This document shows positions 22,301 to 31,924 of a stretch of 64,000 nt of DNA, piece after piece. Made by a program: the position numbers and the translations under genes. How positions within the stretch are numbered: the first letter of the stretch is position 1; each line of letters begins with the position of its first letter. Origin of the DNA: Paragonimus westermani (Eukaryota; Platyhelminthes; Trematoda; Plagiorchiida; Troglotrematidae); the NCBI GenBank assembly GCA_008508345.1, contig QNGE01002434.1, positions 1-64,000 of the forward strand, given 5' to 3'. The notes below the pieces were generated by a model. It worked only from the letters and a program-made list of their open reading frames with translations, did no database searches and had not been told where the DNA came from.

Positions 22301-22406
22301 CAAACGAAGCCTAGAAACTTTCCTAACATTAAAGAACGTCATGTTGATCTTCAAACTCTGCCTGCCTGAAGACGATATCTTTCAAAACGGACCTAATAAC
22401 ATCTAA
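19290..22406 (+). CDS. LINE ORF2: endonuclease-reverse transcriptase, intact (copy 1)
   Basis: This encodes the enzyme of target-primed reverse transcription. The LINE's own start corresponds to ATG 19,416 (MDSDAGDIP), giving 996 residues. The frame is open upstream to ATG 19,290 inside Gypsy Gag. Residues counted from MDSDAG: endonuclease with NARSL at 59, TEAW at 85, GGDFNMP at 191 and PGSDHN at 256; RT with NYRPINHTS at 546, LLDMQKAFDRVPHKR at 616, SGVIQGSVLGPLLF at 673 and FLFADD at 703; C-terminal thumb region to 996. All catalytic boxes are intact. One residue differs from copy 2 (Phe instead of Leu at 407). Whether it is transcribed is unknown. Confidence 0.9.
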   Translation: MSQHTGNSYEALKKAVIKPAQSTSHTPIAPIHLTDTFPKFSVMDSDAGDIPLVIDALTVTASDQGTLPKSLNHKDPSASDIFKGLTMKSSKENAISLLLLNARSLVNKMQIFRSFVFLYNPCIILVTEAWCTLETSNTQLNVIGYHMFRKNRDAGRGGGCLIYLREQYSATILDEPCLDRIDDSLWLSVATESRELLLGCVYRPPNASQDAMTNLINGLNYVSTLPTQYKIIGGDFNMPNISWTSFTAPANQAEFLACIQVNGWRQHVLEPTRLDHTLDLIFTTGISSAKVSVLERFPGSDHNVVNLMFDLKAVIASNIVSYRQIKLIDWNTFATLLRSLVWDTFFLTSDPSIATEVFTEHFRFCMNILAPEKSKRRRVCGKNWTLTPKEERKLQNLKSRYRKTQDFSLIIQMHKMFDTIETRTKMLHQNEEKRALNSKEKSFELMQLFKRRNCTRDPIISVVTLQNKTTVDDPVTICEAFNSYFAASFNIEENVLPSPLPVKTNTFLSHVTVDAVKIRSQLATIKPSYLPGPEGIHPVALKHGGDDIPFLLLNIYTLSLSLGSFPLQWKNSIIQPRYKGGSRQNINNYRPINHTSICSRVLERIIKCRMVEFLLSQKLINLSQHGFLSKRSCMTCQLEFFDHVTISADSGNAVVIILLDMQKAFDRVPHKRLLIKMASFGIRDPLLSWFASYLVDRTQTVKIGDNSSTPRPVTSGVIQGSVLGPLLFLMYIDDICEVIKHGKLFLFADDIKLVYTFPTGDLNSSLGNIREDIMSLESWCQTWLMKFSANKSTIVTHGCHIPEDFIKLDGHAIPTANSVRDLGIRYSNSFNFAEHISFLVAKTKRTIGYIRHSFFFPAARLHLYKLCVRPQLEYCTFIYSHLRKSDRLALESLQRAFTKGLVGYPPSLNYRERCQTLKLDPLWLRRLKLNLALMYNLVYSNKFKVKLAIRLQHSSKYNIRNKEFTLATLKSRRKLRSNFFLVKYTYIWNKLPHAIRTSKNIHQFKRSLETFLTLKNVMLIFKLCLPEDDIFQNGPNNI

Positions 22407-23691
22407 CCATCAGATCTAATCTAATAATAACGGAGGGTGAATCTATACCACAGGATGTAACGCCACACACACTTCGAACCGATCAAAGCTATCAATTTAG
22501 CCATTTGAGAAATTCCTCATTTCGAAACTTATCATTTCTCCAGCAGGATAGATCTTGTACACAGCTTTGTCGAAAATTGCAGCTGCATAGCAAAACTACA
22601 TATGGCATCTTAAACATCCCCGTTAGTAGTAACCAAACCATCCCGGTACTCTTACTCCATACTCAACGATTATCAGCTCTGTATAGCTATTAACCACTAC
22701 GCAATAGCTGTGCAAGTTAAAACGGTTTAGAGAATATATATAACTTAACCTGTTCGCCTCATATGATTACATATAAATACGTGCCTCTTCCTATTCTACA
22801 GACAACCTGATAATCTTTCCGTGTTGCTAAACATCTTCCCATTCTACACAACGGCCGGACATACTAAATCGATATCGGAATTCGGCTGTAGTCATATACT
22901 AGGATAATCTGTGAATTGGTCACTTTTCGCGTTATACGACAACAATTATTTGTTAGAGATATATATTTTACTAATTAGCACAAAATTGTAAATGTTATAT
23001 AAAGGATTTAGCCAGAAAATGTCAGACTCCATCATTCGTCATACTTCACATGACCATTTTACGTTCTTCTGCTTATCACGTAATTTTGCCTTTCATTCTT
23101 GATTCTACGGTAAATTCCAATGCGAGACAACATTCCACAACGTTCGGAGAATCAAAATCCTGTACTGGTTGGGCAATTCGTGAAATTCCGTCGATTTGAG
23201 GAAATAACGGAGTCCAGTCCAGAAGATCGTCCAGTCCTCCGGAAAAATTGGTACCCACCTATCTTCCCTCATCTTCCCAAAAATTTCTACGTATTTTTCC
23301 GAAGCCATCCATATCAACTAATGGCGAAATTCTTCGACTATTCATTTTCTCCATCCTGAAAAATCCTTTTTCTGGCATGACCTTGAACATAAGGCCAACG
23401 TTAGCCTTGTGAAGCAACAATTGATGTAACAACTTAACATTTTATATCGAATATTGAAAAGCTTGAGAACTATTGTTTCAGAAGCAAGTGAGCCATCTGC
23501 CTCTTCATAAACTAGAGTGTTCCTTTATTATTTTGTCCGTTTTATTACTCTATTTCCATAATTGGTGCCTTGTACAATTAACAATTATGTGTACGGTATA
23601 TAGTTCACGTTAAAATGTGCGTACGGATCACGCATATCTGAGCGTGTTTCTCACAAATGGGTTGAGAAATATACCATTATTATTATTATCA
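19344..23691 (+). mobile_element. Young CR1-like LINE, copy 1 (5'-truncated) in Gypsy-A gag
   Basis: It is identical in layout to the copy at 31,616-36,783 from CCTGCCCAGTCC onward, so it lacks ORF1. It contains the complete ORF2, a long 3' UTR, two small 3' hairpins and a terminal ATT-repeat tail. A short AAAG duplication flanks it (19,340-19,343 and 23,692-23,695). I assign it to the CR1/Jockey group from the endonuclease and RT motifs and the microsatellite tail. Confidence 0.85.
22407..23691 (+). other. Young LINE copy 1, 3' UTR and tail
   Basis: About 1.28 kb without ORF. It is nearly identical to 35,489-36,783 until about 23,390, after which 16 substitutions occur in 300 bp. It ends with hairpins at 23,629-23,646 (CACGC/GCGTG) and 23,648-23,668 (TTCTCA/TGAGAA), followed by ATT repeats. 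Confidence 0.85.
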
Positions 23692-23880
23692 AAAGTCACT
23701 CCATCGGAAAAGACTCGTCTGCAGCAGCTATTTAGTGAGCTAAATCTGGGCGACATGCTCCCCACGACCCTACTTCGTGAAGTGCAACATCTACTAGGCA
23801 CGCCGACGAACGTTGAGCTTGTTAAGGTTTTTTGCAATAATCTGAGATTGGTGAAGTTTGCTCGATGTTGACATGCGGCC
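23692..23880 (+). pseudogene. Gypsy-A copy 2 gag, middle part
   Basis: Gag reading resumes in VTPSEKTRLQQLFSELNLGD, then TTLLREVQHLLGT and VKVFCNNL. These are the S-E-x2-R-L-Q-Q-L-F and R-x-Q-x-L-L-G blocks of Ty3/Gypsy capsid. A stop at 23,869-23,871 ends the open run. After this the Gag signal fades. Confidence 0.75.
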
Positions 23881-24480
23881 CTACGCTTTGCTCTCCTCTC
23901 CAAATAAAATACATTACTCATCCAGGTAATAACACCAACTACTTTGACCGTTCCCCTTACCCCTAATTTAGTCCGAGCCCTGTTAACTTCCAAATGACGA
24001 AATTAGACATTTTTCTTCCGTATTCTTCTCGCGTAACTCATGATTCCCGTCGTTTTTGGATGCATGAACAGTCGTTTTGCTCTGACCCAACCATTGAATA
24101 TTTGCTTGAGTGAGCTAAACCCGTTTCATGGTCCAATGTTGTTGATCGGTGCCTGGTTGTCGATTTGTTGTATAGACACTTTCTTTGATTACTGAGGATC
24201 TTCACATCCGAAGTGAGAGACTCAATATTTTGTACATTGATTCAATCAGTACCGTAGTATATCCAGTTATTACGAGCGCCTTCTCGCTTATCGTTTCGAG
24301 GATAGATTCTATGTCGTTGAAAATTGAGAGGCACTTACTGGAACAACAATTTATGTGTAACTCGGTGTGAACTTGAATCGTTAGCGGACGATTCAATAGT
24401 TCTCGAATCCCCCAACATCTGACCGAGAGGTTTGCACTCTAAAAAGGACTAATAAGAACGCTATCCAGTCATGGGATTCC
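23881..24480. other. Unassigned stretch between Gypsy gag and BEL/Pao
   Basis: I see no clear gene. It may hold decayed Gypsy gag, a remnant of a BEL/Pao 5' LTR, or both. No second copy of it occurs after the Pao fragment, so an LTR cannot be shown. Confidence 0.4.
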
Positions 24481-25510
24481 GGCGTTCTGCAAGAATGACG
24501 AAGTCGGACACTGTGGGAACGGAGACATAGACTGCTCGAACTCCGTAGAAGACAGGGTAGAGCCGCGAAATCTGAACTCGTCCCGACAGTCGGTACTAAG
24601 TTTGGTACACTATGCCACCCTTGTCAATCGAGAGCTTCTGAAACAAACCCCCTTTGTTTAGATCCTGTCGAGTCGTTGGAGCTGGCTCTCAGACCTTTGG
24701 TTCTTGGAGCTAGTCTTTCGGAAATTGGGGTGCACATTTTCGATGGGTTCCCGAAGGACTACTTCATATTTTTCACAAATTTTGAAGGTAACGTGGTAGA
24801 CAAGTTAGTTGAGGAAGGATCAAAGCTTCCATATTTATTGCATTATTGTCTTAGTAGGGTGCACTCTTGCCAAAGGAGGTGGGTGTTACAGAGGATATGA
24901 GAATTTTTTACCAGCACTTTGGAGGCCCACATGATAGTATGCAAGTGGTAAGTAGGAAGGTTTTCATGGGTCCTAGATTAATTACTGGCGACGTTGACGT
25001 CTTGCGTGGACTGGCCAGCCAAATGAAAGGCTGCCAGGTGATGTTAGTGCAACTAGATTACGGTGCAGAGCTAAACTGCTCAACAAACCTCATTAAAACA
25101 TTTGAGCGATTGCCTCACCATCTGCAGGAAAGATGGGCAGAAGTTGCCGAGGGTATAAATGAGAGCGGGAGGGAACCTAATTTTAGCGATTTGCTACGTT
25201 TTGAGGAGAAAAGTGGCAGTCAGTGCTAGCCAGTATGGTCAGTTTGCTGCTCGCTCGGAAAGCATGCCGAGTAACTTGCCGTCCTCTGGACATTCTGGAA
25301 TCAGATACTCGAGGTGCAACGTCGAAGTAGGTGTACCTTATAAGAAGGTGAACTTGAAGTGTCCGATTTGTAAGGGCAATCACGATGTGTGCAATTGCGA
25401 TTGGTTAAGCGGTCAGTCTTTGGAGCAACGCAAAGCAATGCTGAAGAACACCGGACGCTATTTTGTTTGCCTGAAAGCGAACCATGTGGCTAAGTCTTGT
25501 AGAGTATAGA
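24480..25510 (+). pseudogene. BEL/Pao gag with zinc knuckles
   Basis: The Pao-type Gag (DUF1759-like) block reads IFDGFPKDYFIFFTNFEGNV near 24,737 and LPYLLHYCL. After a frame change comes the fragment 24,867-25,229 with YQHFGGPHDSMQVVSRKVF, LASQMKGCQVMLVQLDYGAELN, LPHHLQERWAEVAEGI and SGREPNFSDLLRF. A further frame change leads to CPICKGNHDVCNCDWL (near 25,360) and FVCLKANHVAKSC (ending 25,503), the two Cys-His segments usual for Pao. Length and order are normal. Confidence 0.8.
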
Positions 25511-25689
25511 TACCATGTGCGGTACCGGGTTGTGATCGACGCCATCATACGTCGGCCCATGAGGATAAGTCCGAACGGGGTAAGGAGGAGACGACAAAGT
25601 CGTCATTGTGCGGTGCTACATCCAATGTGAACTGCGTGTGTCTAGGATTCGTCTCGATCAGATTCGTTGGCCCGGAAGCATCAGTGACA

Positions 25690-26265
25690 ACGTTTGCCTT
25701 TCTGGATTGAGGGTCTGACACTACATCGCTCGATGAATCTATTGCAAGGACAATTAGTTTGCAGGGACAGCCCTGCCAGATGGTGGTCCTCAATCTACAC
25801 GGGACCTCTGCAACATCATGCAATAAGGCATGGGTTGAGTTGCAATCGTTGGATCAGGTGCGTTCCATCACAGCTGATTCAGTTTATACAGTGAAGCAGC
25901 TGCCAGTGGCTGAGACTGAGGTTGTCCACCAGTCAGAAGTAGATAGGTGGGCGCACTTGAAGGATGGTTCCATTAAGAGTTTAACTTGAACCGGCGTGGG
26001 AATTTTGATAGGATGCGATATTCCTGAAGCACACTGTGTGCTGGAGCGGAGACCGGGCAGTATCAGTGAGCCTTATGCGAGTATGACCAATTTCGGTGGG
26101 CGCTTCCGAGGTCCGTGTCGCACCGAAGCCCGGAATGAACACTGTGTAAACCTCATTGGAGTATTCCGGTCTCGTTGGGTGATCCGATCGGAAGGATGTA
26201 TGATTTGGCCTCCGCTGACGGATGCACTTCGGAAAATAAAGAGCCTTCTGTGGAGGACCTACTAG
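25690..26265 (+). pseudogene. BEL/Pao aspartic protease region
   Basis: The stretch follows the knuckles. The expected active-site box appears as a degenerate GSDTTSLDES near 25,709 (usually D-[ST]-G-S). Downstream, TSATSCNKAWVELQSLDQVRS and GVGILIGCDIPEAHCVLE (near 25,997-26,050) match the later protease/linker block with IG-x-D-x-PE-A. The first Asp seems lost and there are stops at 25,708 and 25,987. Confidence 0.65.
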
Positions 26266-26269
26266 CACT

Positions 26270-27130
26270 AAATATAATAATATAATGGTATATTTCTCGA
26301 CGCATCTTTGAGTAACACGCTCAGGAGAGCGTGATCAACTTACAAATTTTTAAGCGTATACACATTTGGACACCAAATCTAAAAATCGTACAACGAGCCA
26401 GCTATGTAACTAGAGCAACAAAACAGAAAAAACAGACATTATATGGAGGGAGAATTCAAGTTTAGGGGGATGACTTCCAGCTAAATAGTGCTGAGACGAT
26501 AGTATTGGAGTCTGCACAGTTCGCTAAAATAATTGATTTGTTGCATCAATTGGGACTCCACAAGGTGATCAATGGCAGAATGCTCAAGGTCGTGCCAAAA
26601 AATGGGTGGTTTGAAGATGGAGAGGGTGTATTGGCGGAGAATTTGATCAACATTCCGTGTAGATTGTCCCAGAAAAATGCGCAGAAAATTTTTCATGATG
26701 TGAGCGATGTGGGGACGCATATGCTCACGCGGTAAACGCATGGACCTCTCGACCGGACGTCATTCTTTGCTCAAATTCCTAAGAATTTCGAGGATCGCGC
26801 GATATGCCCAACCATTGTGGGATTTTGCTTTTCTGGGCGGTGGGTTGTTTCCTCGCGCGAGATATATCAGTGAAACCAAGAATGGGAAGCGGAATCATGC
26901 GATTTACGGGAGAACGTGAAACTGACTATGTGAGCTATGACGAACAATGGAACATATGATAACCTGGCATAACCCTCTATGTGACGCTAATTACATTGTG
27001 TTAATTGACTATATATATACCACATGCGAACACCTGCTACTTGATAAGGCGAAAGGAGATCGGTTATAAGCTATTCCTAGGGTACGATTATTGACGAATT
27101 CCGATGTCAATTATCTCTGTGCAGACGGTA
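26270..27130. other. Unknown AT-rich stretch interrupting Pao pol
   Basis: Pao pol should pass from protease linker to RT here, but I find no Pao motif. Part of it is coding-like: from about 26,490 to 26,735 one frame reads FAKIIDLLHQLGLHKVINGR, VVPKNGWFEDGEG and VLAENLINIP. I do not recognise this peptide. It could be an older insertion or an unusual Pao segment. Confidence 0.4.
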
Positions 27131-27830
27131 TATAGAATGAGAAGAAGGTTTGTCAATACCGAGAGGTTGCTGGATGGTCTGTCGGGGGGGAAGGAGTTGC
27201 GACTCAAGGTTATTTTGCAGTCATGAGACTGAGATCAGTGTGAAACTCAGACACGGTCATTTTGAAATGGGTTTGCCGTGGAGACAACATAGATGGGTAT
27301 TGCACAACAGTGAAGAGATGTCTGAGAAGTGCCTTGCTGCATTAAAGGAACTGTTGACTTGAGACTCTGAACTAAGCGCCGGTTACTTGGCCGTGATACT
27401 GGAGCATATTAAGAAGGGCTACATGGGTAAGAGTGTTACCGCTATAGCACGAACATGGCACTTGCCACACCGGTGAAATATGAACGGTCTGCGATTGTGC
27501 CGCTGGACACCGGGGTGTCTTTCAACAGAACATTACTCCGGCATCCGGATCTGAATAGCATTTTGTCAGGAATGTTTATTCATCCTCGTAAATACCCGGT
27601 GGCAGTCTCCGCAGACATTGAAGAGATGCTTCTGCAAGTGAGAGTTCTTTGTCGTGACCGAGGTGCACTATATCTTCTTCGGTGGGGTTCTGAATCCTTC
27701 AAAGGACCATTAGTGACTCACGAGCTGAATACCCACCCATTCGGAACGACACCGTTGCCATTTTGTGCTAGTCTCACATTGCAAAGGGAGCGTAATCGGG
27801 TGCATTGAGAAGCTTGACTGAATGATGCCA
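27131..27830 (+). pseudogene. BEL/Pao reverse transcriptase, partial
   Basis: GHFEMGLPWR near 27,260 is the Pao block just before RT. EEMSEKCLAALKELL, HIKKGYMGKSVTAIARTWHLPH, DTGVSFNRTLLRHPDLNSIL and KYPVAVSADIEEMLLQVRV (near 27,590, motif A with Asp present) follow. GALYLLRWGSES and FGTTPLPFCASLTLQ near 27,740 are the FG-x3-SP-F block. The catalytic YVDD box that should come next is missing; there is a gap of unread sequence to 28,050. Confidence 0.75.
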
Positions 27831-28049
27831 AATCCACATAATGCGTGGTATCATCCCAGTGCGTTGTGCAAGGACTTTCGTCAGCAAACCTTGTCGAATT
27901 GCATATGTTCTGGGATGTGTCGGAGGTCATTTATGTGGTGGTGGGCTATCTAAGTTGGTTGCCTCAGATAATAGTATCATGCGGGGCTTCCCAATGGGAT
28001 AGCCCCGAAGAAGGCAGTTACAATACCAAGGCTTTAGCTCACGGCAGCC

Positions 28050-28690
28050 GTTCTATCATCCGAGCTGATGTATTTTCTTATTCGTAAATTGAAAACTCCA
28101 ATAAGTAAAGTTTTGCTACGGACAGATACAACAGTAGTGTTGCAATACTTACAGAGCACTTCATCGCGTTTCGCAACTTTCGTTGTCAATCGTTTACGAC
28201 TGATCCACGATTGCACTTCTGCCTCGCAGTGGGGGCATGTGCCTTTAGAATTAAATCCGACCGATGTGTCATCTAGGGGAGTGTCACAGGCCTTGTCCAT
28301 GGAGATGAACCTCTGGTTACGGGGTCCTAGTTGAACCCAGAAGAACGGTGGCTAAAAATGCCAACCTTATGTTTGTTAAAGGAAGACCCCGAGATTAGGC
28401 GCACTCATGCAATCGCCACGAAATCGGACTTTAATTTTATATTGGACCAGCTGGTACCGAGGTACTCTAGTTGGACTATGTGGGCCATCGCTTGGTTATC
28501 ACGTTGCGTTAATTTTGTGTCCGTGGTGGTATGCGCTATAAAAGACGCGTTACTCAGAGAAGAAACCCTTTGCACGTCCGAACTCAATGCCTCTTGTCTA
28601 AAACTGATAAAGTTCGTGCAAGACGGCGAGTTCACCAAGGGACTCAGGGTCCTGAGATTGTCCGCCATAAATCCTCCTAAGGTAGGAAAC
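28050..28690 (+). pseudogene. BEL/Pao RNase H and connecting region
   Basis: KVLLRTDTTVVLQYLQSTSSRF near 28,109-28,170 carries the TD-S catalytic pattern of Pao RNase H. FVVNRLRLIHD, WGHVPLELNPTDVSSRG near 28,229 and EMNLWLRGPS follow in order. From 28,331 a second open stretch (to 28,693) reads as the poorly conserved connector to integrase, with SSWTMWAIAWLSRCVNF. Two stops separate the pieces. Confidence 0.75.
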
Positions 28691-28698
28691 TAGAAAGA

Positions 28699-29158
28699 TT
28701 GCGGCCAGCGTTGATAGGTGGAGCACTGTATCTTGGCGTTAGAATCCGACCAGACAAGGAAGACGGTTTAAAGCTGGTGATTATTCCTAGTCACGGCGCT
28801 GTCACAAGCATTTTGATATGCCACTACCGCGAATACGAAGGGCACATGGGCGCTCCGCATGTACTCGGCAGCACCAGAAGGTGGTTCTTGATGTTAGAAG
28901 GTATGGCGTTCGTTACACACGTGTGGGGTGAGCATTGTTACTGTAAAACGGTTTATGCTGAGCAGTGCACTCAAACAATGGTGCCAATCCCGTCGATGAA
29001 TGCATCGACGGACAGTCACCCCTTCAGGTACAGTGCGGTGGATTATCTCGGCCCATTGAAGGTGCGTATTGGAAGGAGTGCCCTCAAAGGTTATGAATGC
29101 ATATATACTTGTTTGCAGACTCGAGCCATTTACACCAAAGTGGCTCATTGCATGTCTA
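28699..29158 (+). pseudogene. BEL/Pao integrase, 3'-truncated
   Basis: The N-terminal zinc region reads LRPALIGGALYLGVRIR, VIIPSHGAVTSILICHYREYEG, HMGAPHVLGSTRRWFLML and HCYCKTVYAEQC. The core starts with FRYSAVDYLGPLKVRIGR (catalytic Asp present) near 29,022-29,080 and YECIYTCLQTRAIYTKVAHCM. The reading then breaks into Gypsy Gag at about 29,158, so the second and third catalytic acids are absent. The run is unusually free of stops for this element. Confidence 0.8.
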
Positions 29159-29625
29159 CGTCGCAGCCAAACGACAGTTACTGTTGGTATCACCAACGTT
29201 TCTGCACACGATCCACCAGGTGTGTCAAACCGCGCACTTAACTGGCGACCAAGCAGGGCAACTTCCACACCGGCCAGTAATGTCGACTAACGTCGTCGGT
29301 GTTGCACCTCGTCGCGTCGTACTTGTGAAAGAAGTAGATACGGGAAACGCGTTCTTGGTTGATACCGGGACGCAGGTTAGTGTACTTCCGTTCATAGAAG
29401 ACGAGGTGTCATACCCTTGCAACCCACAGCTCCGTGCAGCGAACGGCTCTGCTATACCTAGTTATGGGCAGGGTTCCTTAACCATTATTCTGGGGATCTG
29501 GCGAATATTCTGTTGAGTTCTCACAACTGCCGCCGTGACCTAAGCTATAATCGGCATCGATTTTCTCCGGCACTTCGACTTTCTGTTTGATACCAGATGC
29601 CGTCTGTAAATCGATTCTAGCACCA
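29159..29625 (+). pseudogene. Gypsy-A copy 2 gag knuckle and protease
   Basis: Gypsy coding returns with CWYHQRFCTRSTRCVKPRT, the atypical Cys/His segment found at the end of this Gag type. A stop and frame change lead to VAPRRVVLVKEVDTGNAFLV and LVDTGTQVSVLP (near 29,357-29,392). DTG is the aspartic protease catalytic triad, intact here. AIPSYGQGSLTIILG follows. IIGIDFL-like residues near 29,549 close the domain in another frame. Confidence 0.8.
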
Positions 29626-29689
29626 ACTTAAGCATACTCGGCAGGCATGCTACGGTTGCGGCCATAACACCCACATACGCCCAATCTGC

Positions 29690-30560
29690 CGCTTCCAGAA
29701 AATTTGAGGACCTCTTCACTGAGCTTCTACAGCTCGTTTGCTTATCAAACGATATCCCACCTGGGACCGCAAGTGTCACACCCCATATGCGTAGTAAAGA
29801 ACCCCGTCTCTGCACGGCCTCGCCGGTTGTCTCCCGACAAACTCAAACTCGCCAGAGCAGAGTTCGAGCACACGCTGGAACTCGGAATAATACGCCCTTC
29901 CAAGAGTCCATGGGCCACACCGTTGCACATGGTCTATATAAAGTCAGGTGACTGGCGCCCATGCGGTGATCACCGCGGGCTAAACGGAACAACAGTCCAT
30001 CACAAGCATCCAATCCCGCACATGCAGGATTTAATGACTTGCTTACATGGAGAAACCATAATCAGCGAGATGGATTTCGTACGTGCATATCATCAGATCC
30101 CGGTAGCTGAGGACATACCCAAAACCGCTGTCATGACCCCTTTGGACTTTTCGAATTTCTTCTGGTGCCATTCGGTTTGAGCAACACCGCTCAAACTTTT
30201 CAACGCTCCATTCATGAAGTGACACGTGGTTTGGACTTCGTCTGCCCTTATCTGAATGATATATTAGTAGCCAGTTCTTCGCAGGACGAACACGTCACTC
30301 ATCTCCATATCTCACTGGAACGTCTAACCCAACATGGTGTCACGGTTGATCACACTAAATGCGAACCAGGTAAGGCCACGATAGAATTTTTGGGCCATGA
30401 TGTCACAGAAAAGGAGATCGCTGAGCTCGCGGATAAAGTTAGAGCTATTCGCGAATACTCTGAACCAAAGTCCTCTAAGCAAATTCGTTGTTTTAGTGGT
30501 CTGGTCAACTACGACATACGCTCCAAACCTCATTGCGCGCACATACTACAGCCAATGACG
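29690..30560 (+). pseudogene. Gypsy-A copy 2 reverse transcriptase, catalytic Asp changed
   Basis: Open at 29,704-30,180, then, after a small frame change near 30,150, open to 30,563. Pieces: KLARAEFEHTLELGIIRPS, SGDWRPCGDHRGLNG near 29,947, EMDFVRAYHQIPVAEDIPKTA (motif A) near 30,068, MPFGLSNTAQTFQRSIHEV at 30,165, and the motif C box. Motif C reads YLND (near 30,247-30,258) where copy 1 has YLDD; loss of the first Asp of this pair abolishes RT catalysis in known enzymes. The copy is therefore doubly dead. Confidence 0.85.
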
Positions 30561-30589
30561 TAACATCTTTGTGGAGGTGAACGCAAATT

Positions 30590-30995
30590 TTTGTTCGACG
30601 AGGCTGCACGCACGGCGTTCTTCAACCTCAAGGATGCGGCAGCCAAACCAGCTCCCTTCACCCACCCTAATCTGAACGCACCATTGTCCATTGTGACCAA
30701 TGCTTTGAGCACAGCCGTCGGTGGTGGTTTACAACAGCTCGTCGCAAAGCAATGGCAACCGTTAGCTTTCATCTCCAAACGCTTACAACCCGCGGAATCC
30801 CGCCATAGCACGCTTCATAGGAAAGTGTTAGCTATCTATTTAGGCGTCTGCCACTTTCAACATTCAATGGGGGGCAGGAACTTTACGATTTACACCGACC
30901 ATAAACTCTTAACCTACTCCCTAAACCCCTCATCTAACAAGCATTCCCCAAGGGAAGTTAGACACCTGGATTATATCTCTCAGTTCACGACGGAT
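30590..30995 (+). pseudogene. Gypsy-A copy 2 RNase H, interrupted by old LINE
   Basis: Open from 30,591. It reads FNLKDAAAKPAPFTHPNLNA, LSIVTNALSTAVGG, RHSTLHRKVLAIYLGVCHFQHSM and FTIYTDHKLLTYSLNPSSNKHSPREVRHLDYISQF by segments. The expected T-D-A-S box reads TNAL, so a catalytic Asp is lost. The domain stops at GGAT (30,995), where LINE sequence TTTGGCATAC begins. The missing end is at 38,288. Confidence 0.8.
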
Positions 30996-31615
30996 TTTGG
31001 CATACAATATCCCGTGTACAGCTGGCTGTTGTCATATCTTGTAGGTCGCACTCAAACAGTCATGATAGGAGAGCATTGCTCAACACCAAAACCAGTGACT
31101 AGTGGGGTGGTTCAAGGAAGCATTCTGGGACCTGTGCTCTTCTTAATGTACATAAACGATTTATGCGACGTTATAACAAATGGCAAGCCCTTTCCGTTTG
31201 TCGACGATATCAAAATCGTTCACACATTTCGCCGGGGCCGTAACGTCGATTTCTGTCTACAACATATACGACGGAACCTAACGTCATTGCAGTTGTGGTT
31301 CAGAACATGTCTGATGTCGTTCTCAGCTAACAAATTGAAAATCATCACTCATGATTGTAAACTACCCCATGGTTCCATCTCACTAGATGTTTGTAATGGT
31401 GATACAGCCACTTCGGTCTGAGATCTAGGAATACGGTACTCAACCTCCTCCAGTTTCTCCTAACAAGTACGCTTCCAGGTAGCAAAAACTAAAGGAACAA
31501 TAGGCTGCATCAAAAAGACGTTCGGTCTACGAGCTGCCAAGCTGACGCTCTACAAAGTGTGTGCTCGGCTTCAACTCGAGTATTGCACTTTCATTTACTG
31601 TCATCTACGCAAGTC
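30996..31615 (+). pseudogene. Old CR1-like LINE, RT part (5' half of the split copy)
   Basis: This is a divergent relative of the young LINE. YSWLLSYLVGRTQTVMIGEH, VTSGVVQGSILGPVLFLMYI near 31,094-31,153, KPFPFVDDIKIVH near 31,184 (FADD reads FVDD; both Asp kept) and LMSFSANKLKIITHD match the young ORF2 from about residue 645. A stop at 31,420 and frame changes follow. The 5' part is truncated at the Gypsy junction. The young LINE interrupts it after CGCAAGTC at 31,615. Confidence 0.85.
31611..31615 (+). repeat. Target-site duplication of young LINE copy 2, left
   Basis: AAGTC here is repeated at 36,784-36,788, where old-LINE coding continues with TGATAGG. Confidence 0.7.
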
Positions 31616-31644
31616 GCTCAGGACACATTCAAACAAGATGCGAC

Positions 31645-31924
31645 GATGTCCAAGGGTAATGAATCGGGTCCCGATTGTCAAGCTCCACTCTTTGTAGCTT
31701 CGTCTTGTTGCGTCACACCTGAGCCTGCCACTGTCCCTCTTAAAAGCACCAACGACACAACAGAGGATATCATACTAGCCGACTTTATTAACTCAGCAGT
31801 AGATCTAGACAGCTCTAGCAACCTGCCTTGCGAAACGGCTATCCCCGTCGAGCAGTCAACTTCCAAACAACAGCATGTAAATGAGTGTGCCTATGTCGCA
31901 CCAACCTGTCAACGCGGTAGCTAG
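31645..31924 (+). CDS. Young LINE ORF1, first frame
   Basis: A 92-residue frame opens at ATG 31,645 (MSKGNESGPD) and ends at TAG 31,922. It is acidic and Ser/Thr-rich with no zinc knuckle or recognisable fold. Its last 44 bp overlap the next frame. It could be the N-terminal half of a single ORF1 broken by a frameshift, or a separate short ORF. Only this copy carries it, so the point cannot be settled by comparison here. Confidence 0.5.

Larger units (their letters stand above)
24480..29158 (+). mobile_element. BEL/Pao LTR-retrotransposon fragment inside Gypsy-A
   Basis: Gag with zinc knuckles, protease, RT, RNase H and integrase occur in Pao order on plus. The integrase ends abruptly near 29,158, where Gypsy-A Gag knuckle sequence begins. 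No LTRs were found, so either the copy was truncated by deletion or its ends are unrecognised. Many stops and frame changes are present, and an 860-bp foreign stretch (26,270-27,130) lies between protease and RT. Confidence 0.8.

Noticed and set aside
26275..26300. AT-rich run as a possible promoter or origin
   Set aside because: Low complexity only; no supporting signal.
28991..29014. Perfect 8-bp inverted repeat CGTCGATG/CATCGACG
   Set aside because: It lies within Pao integrase coding, is single, and has no terminator or operator context.
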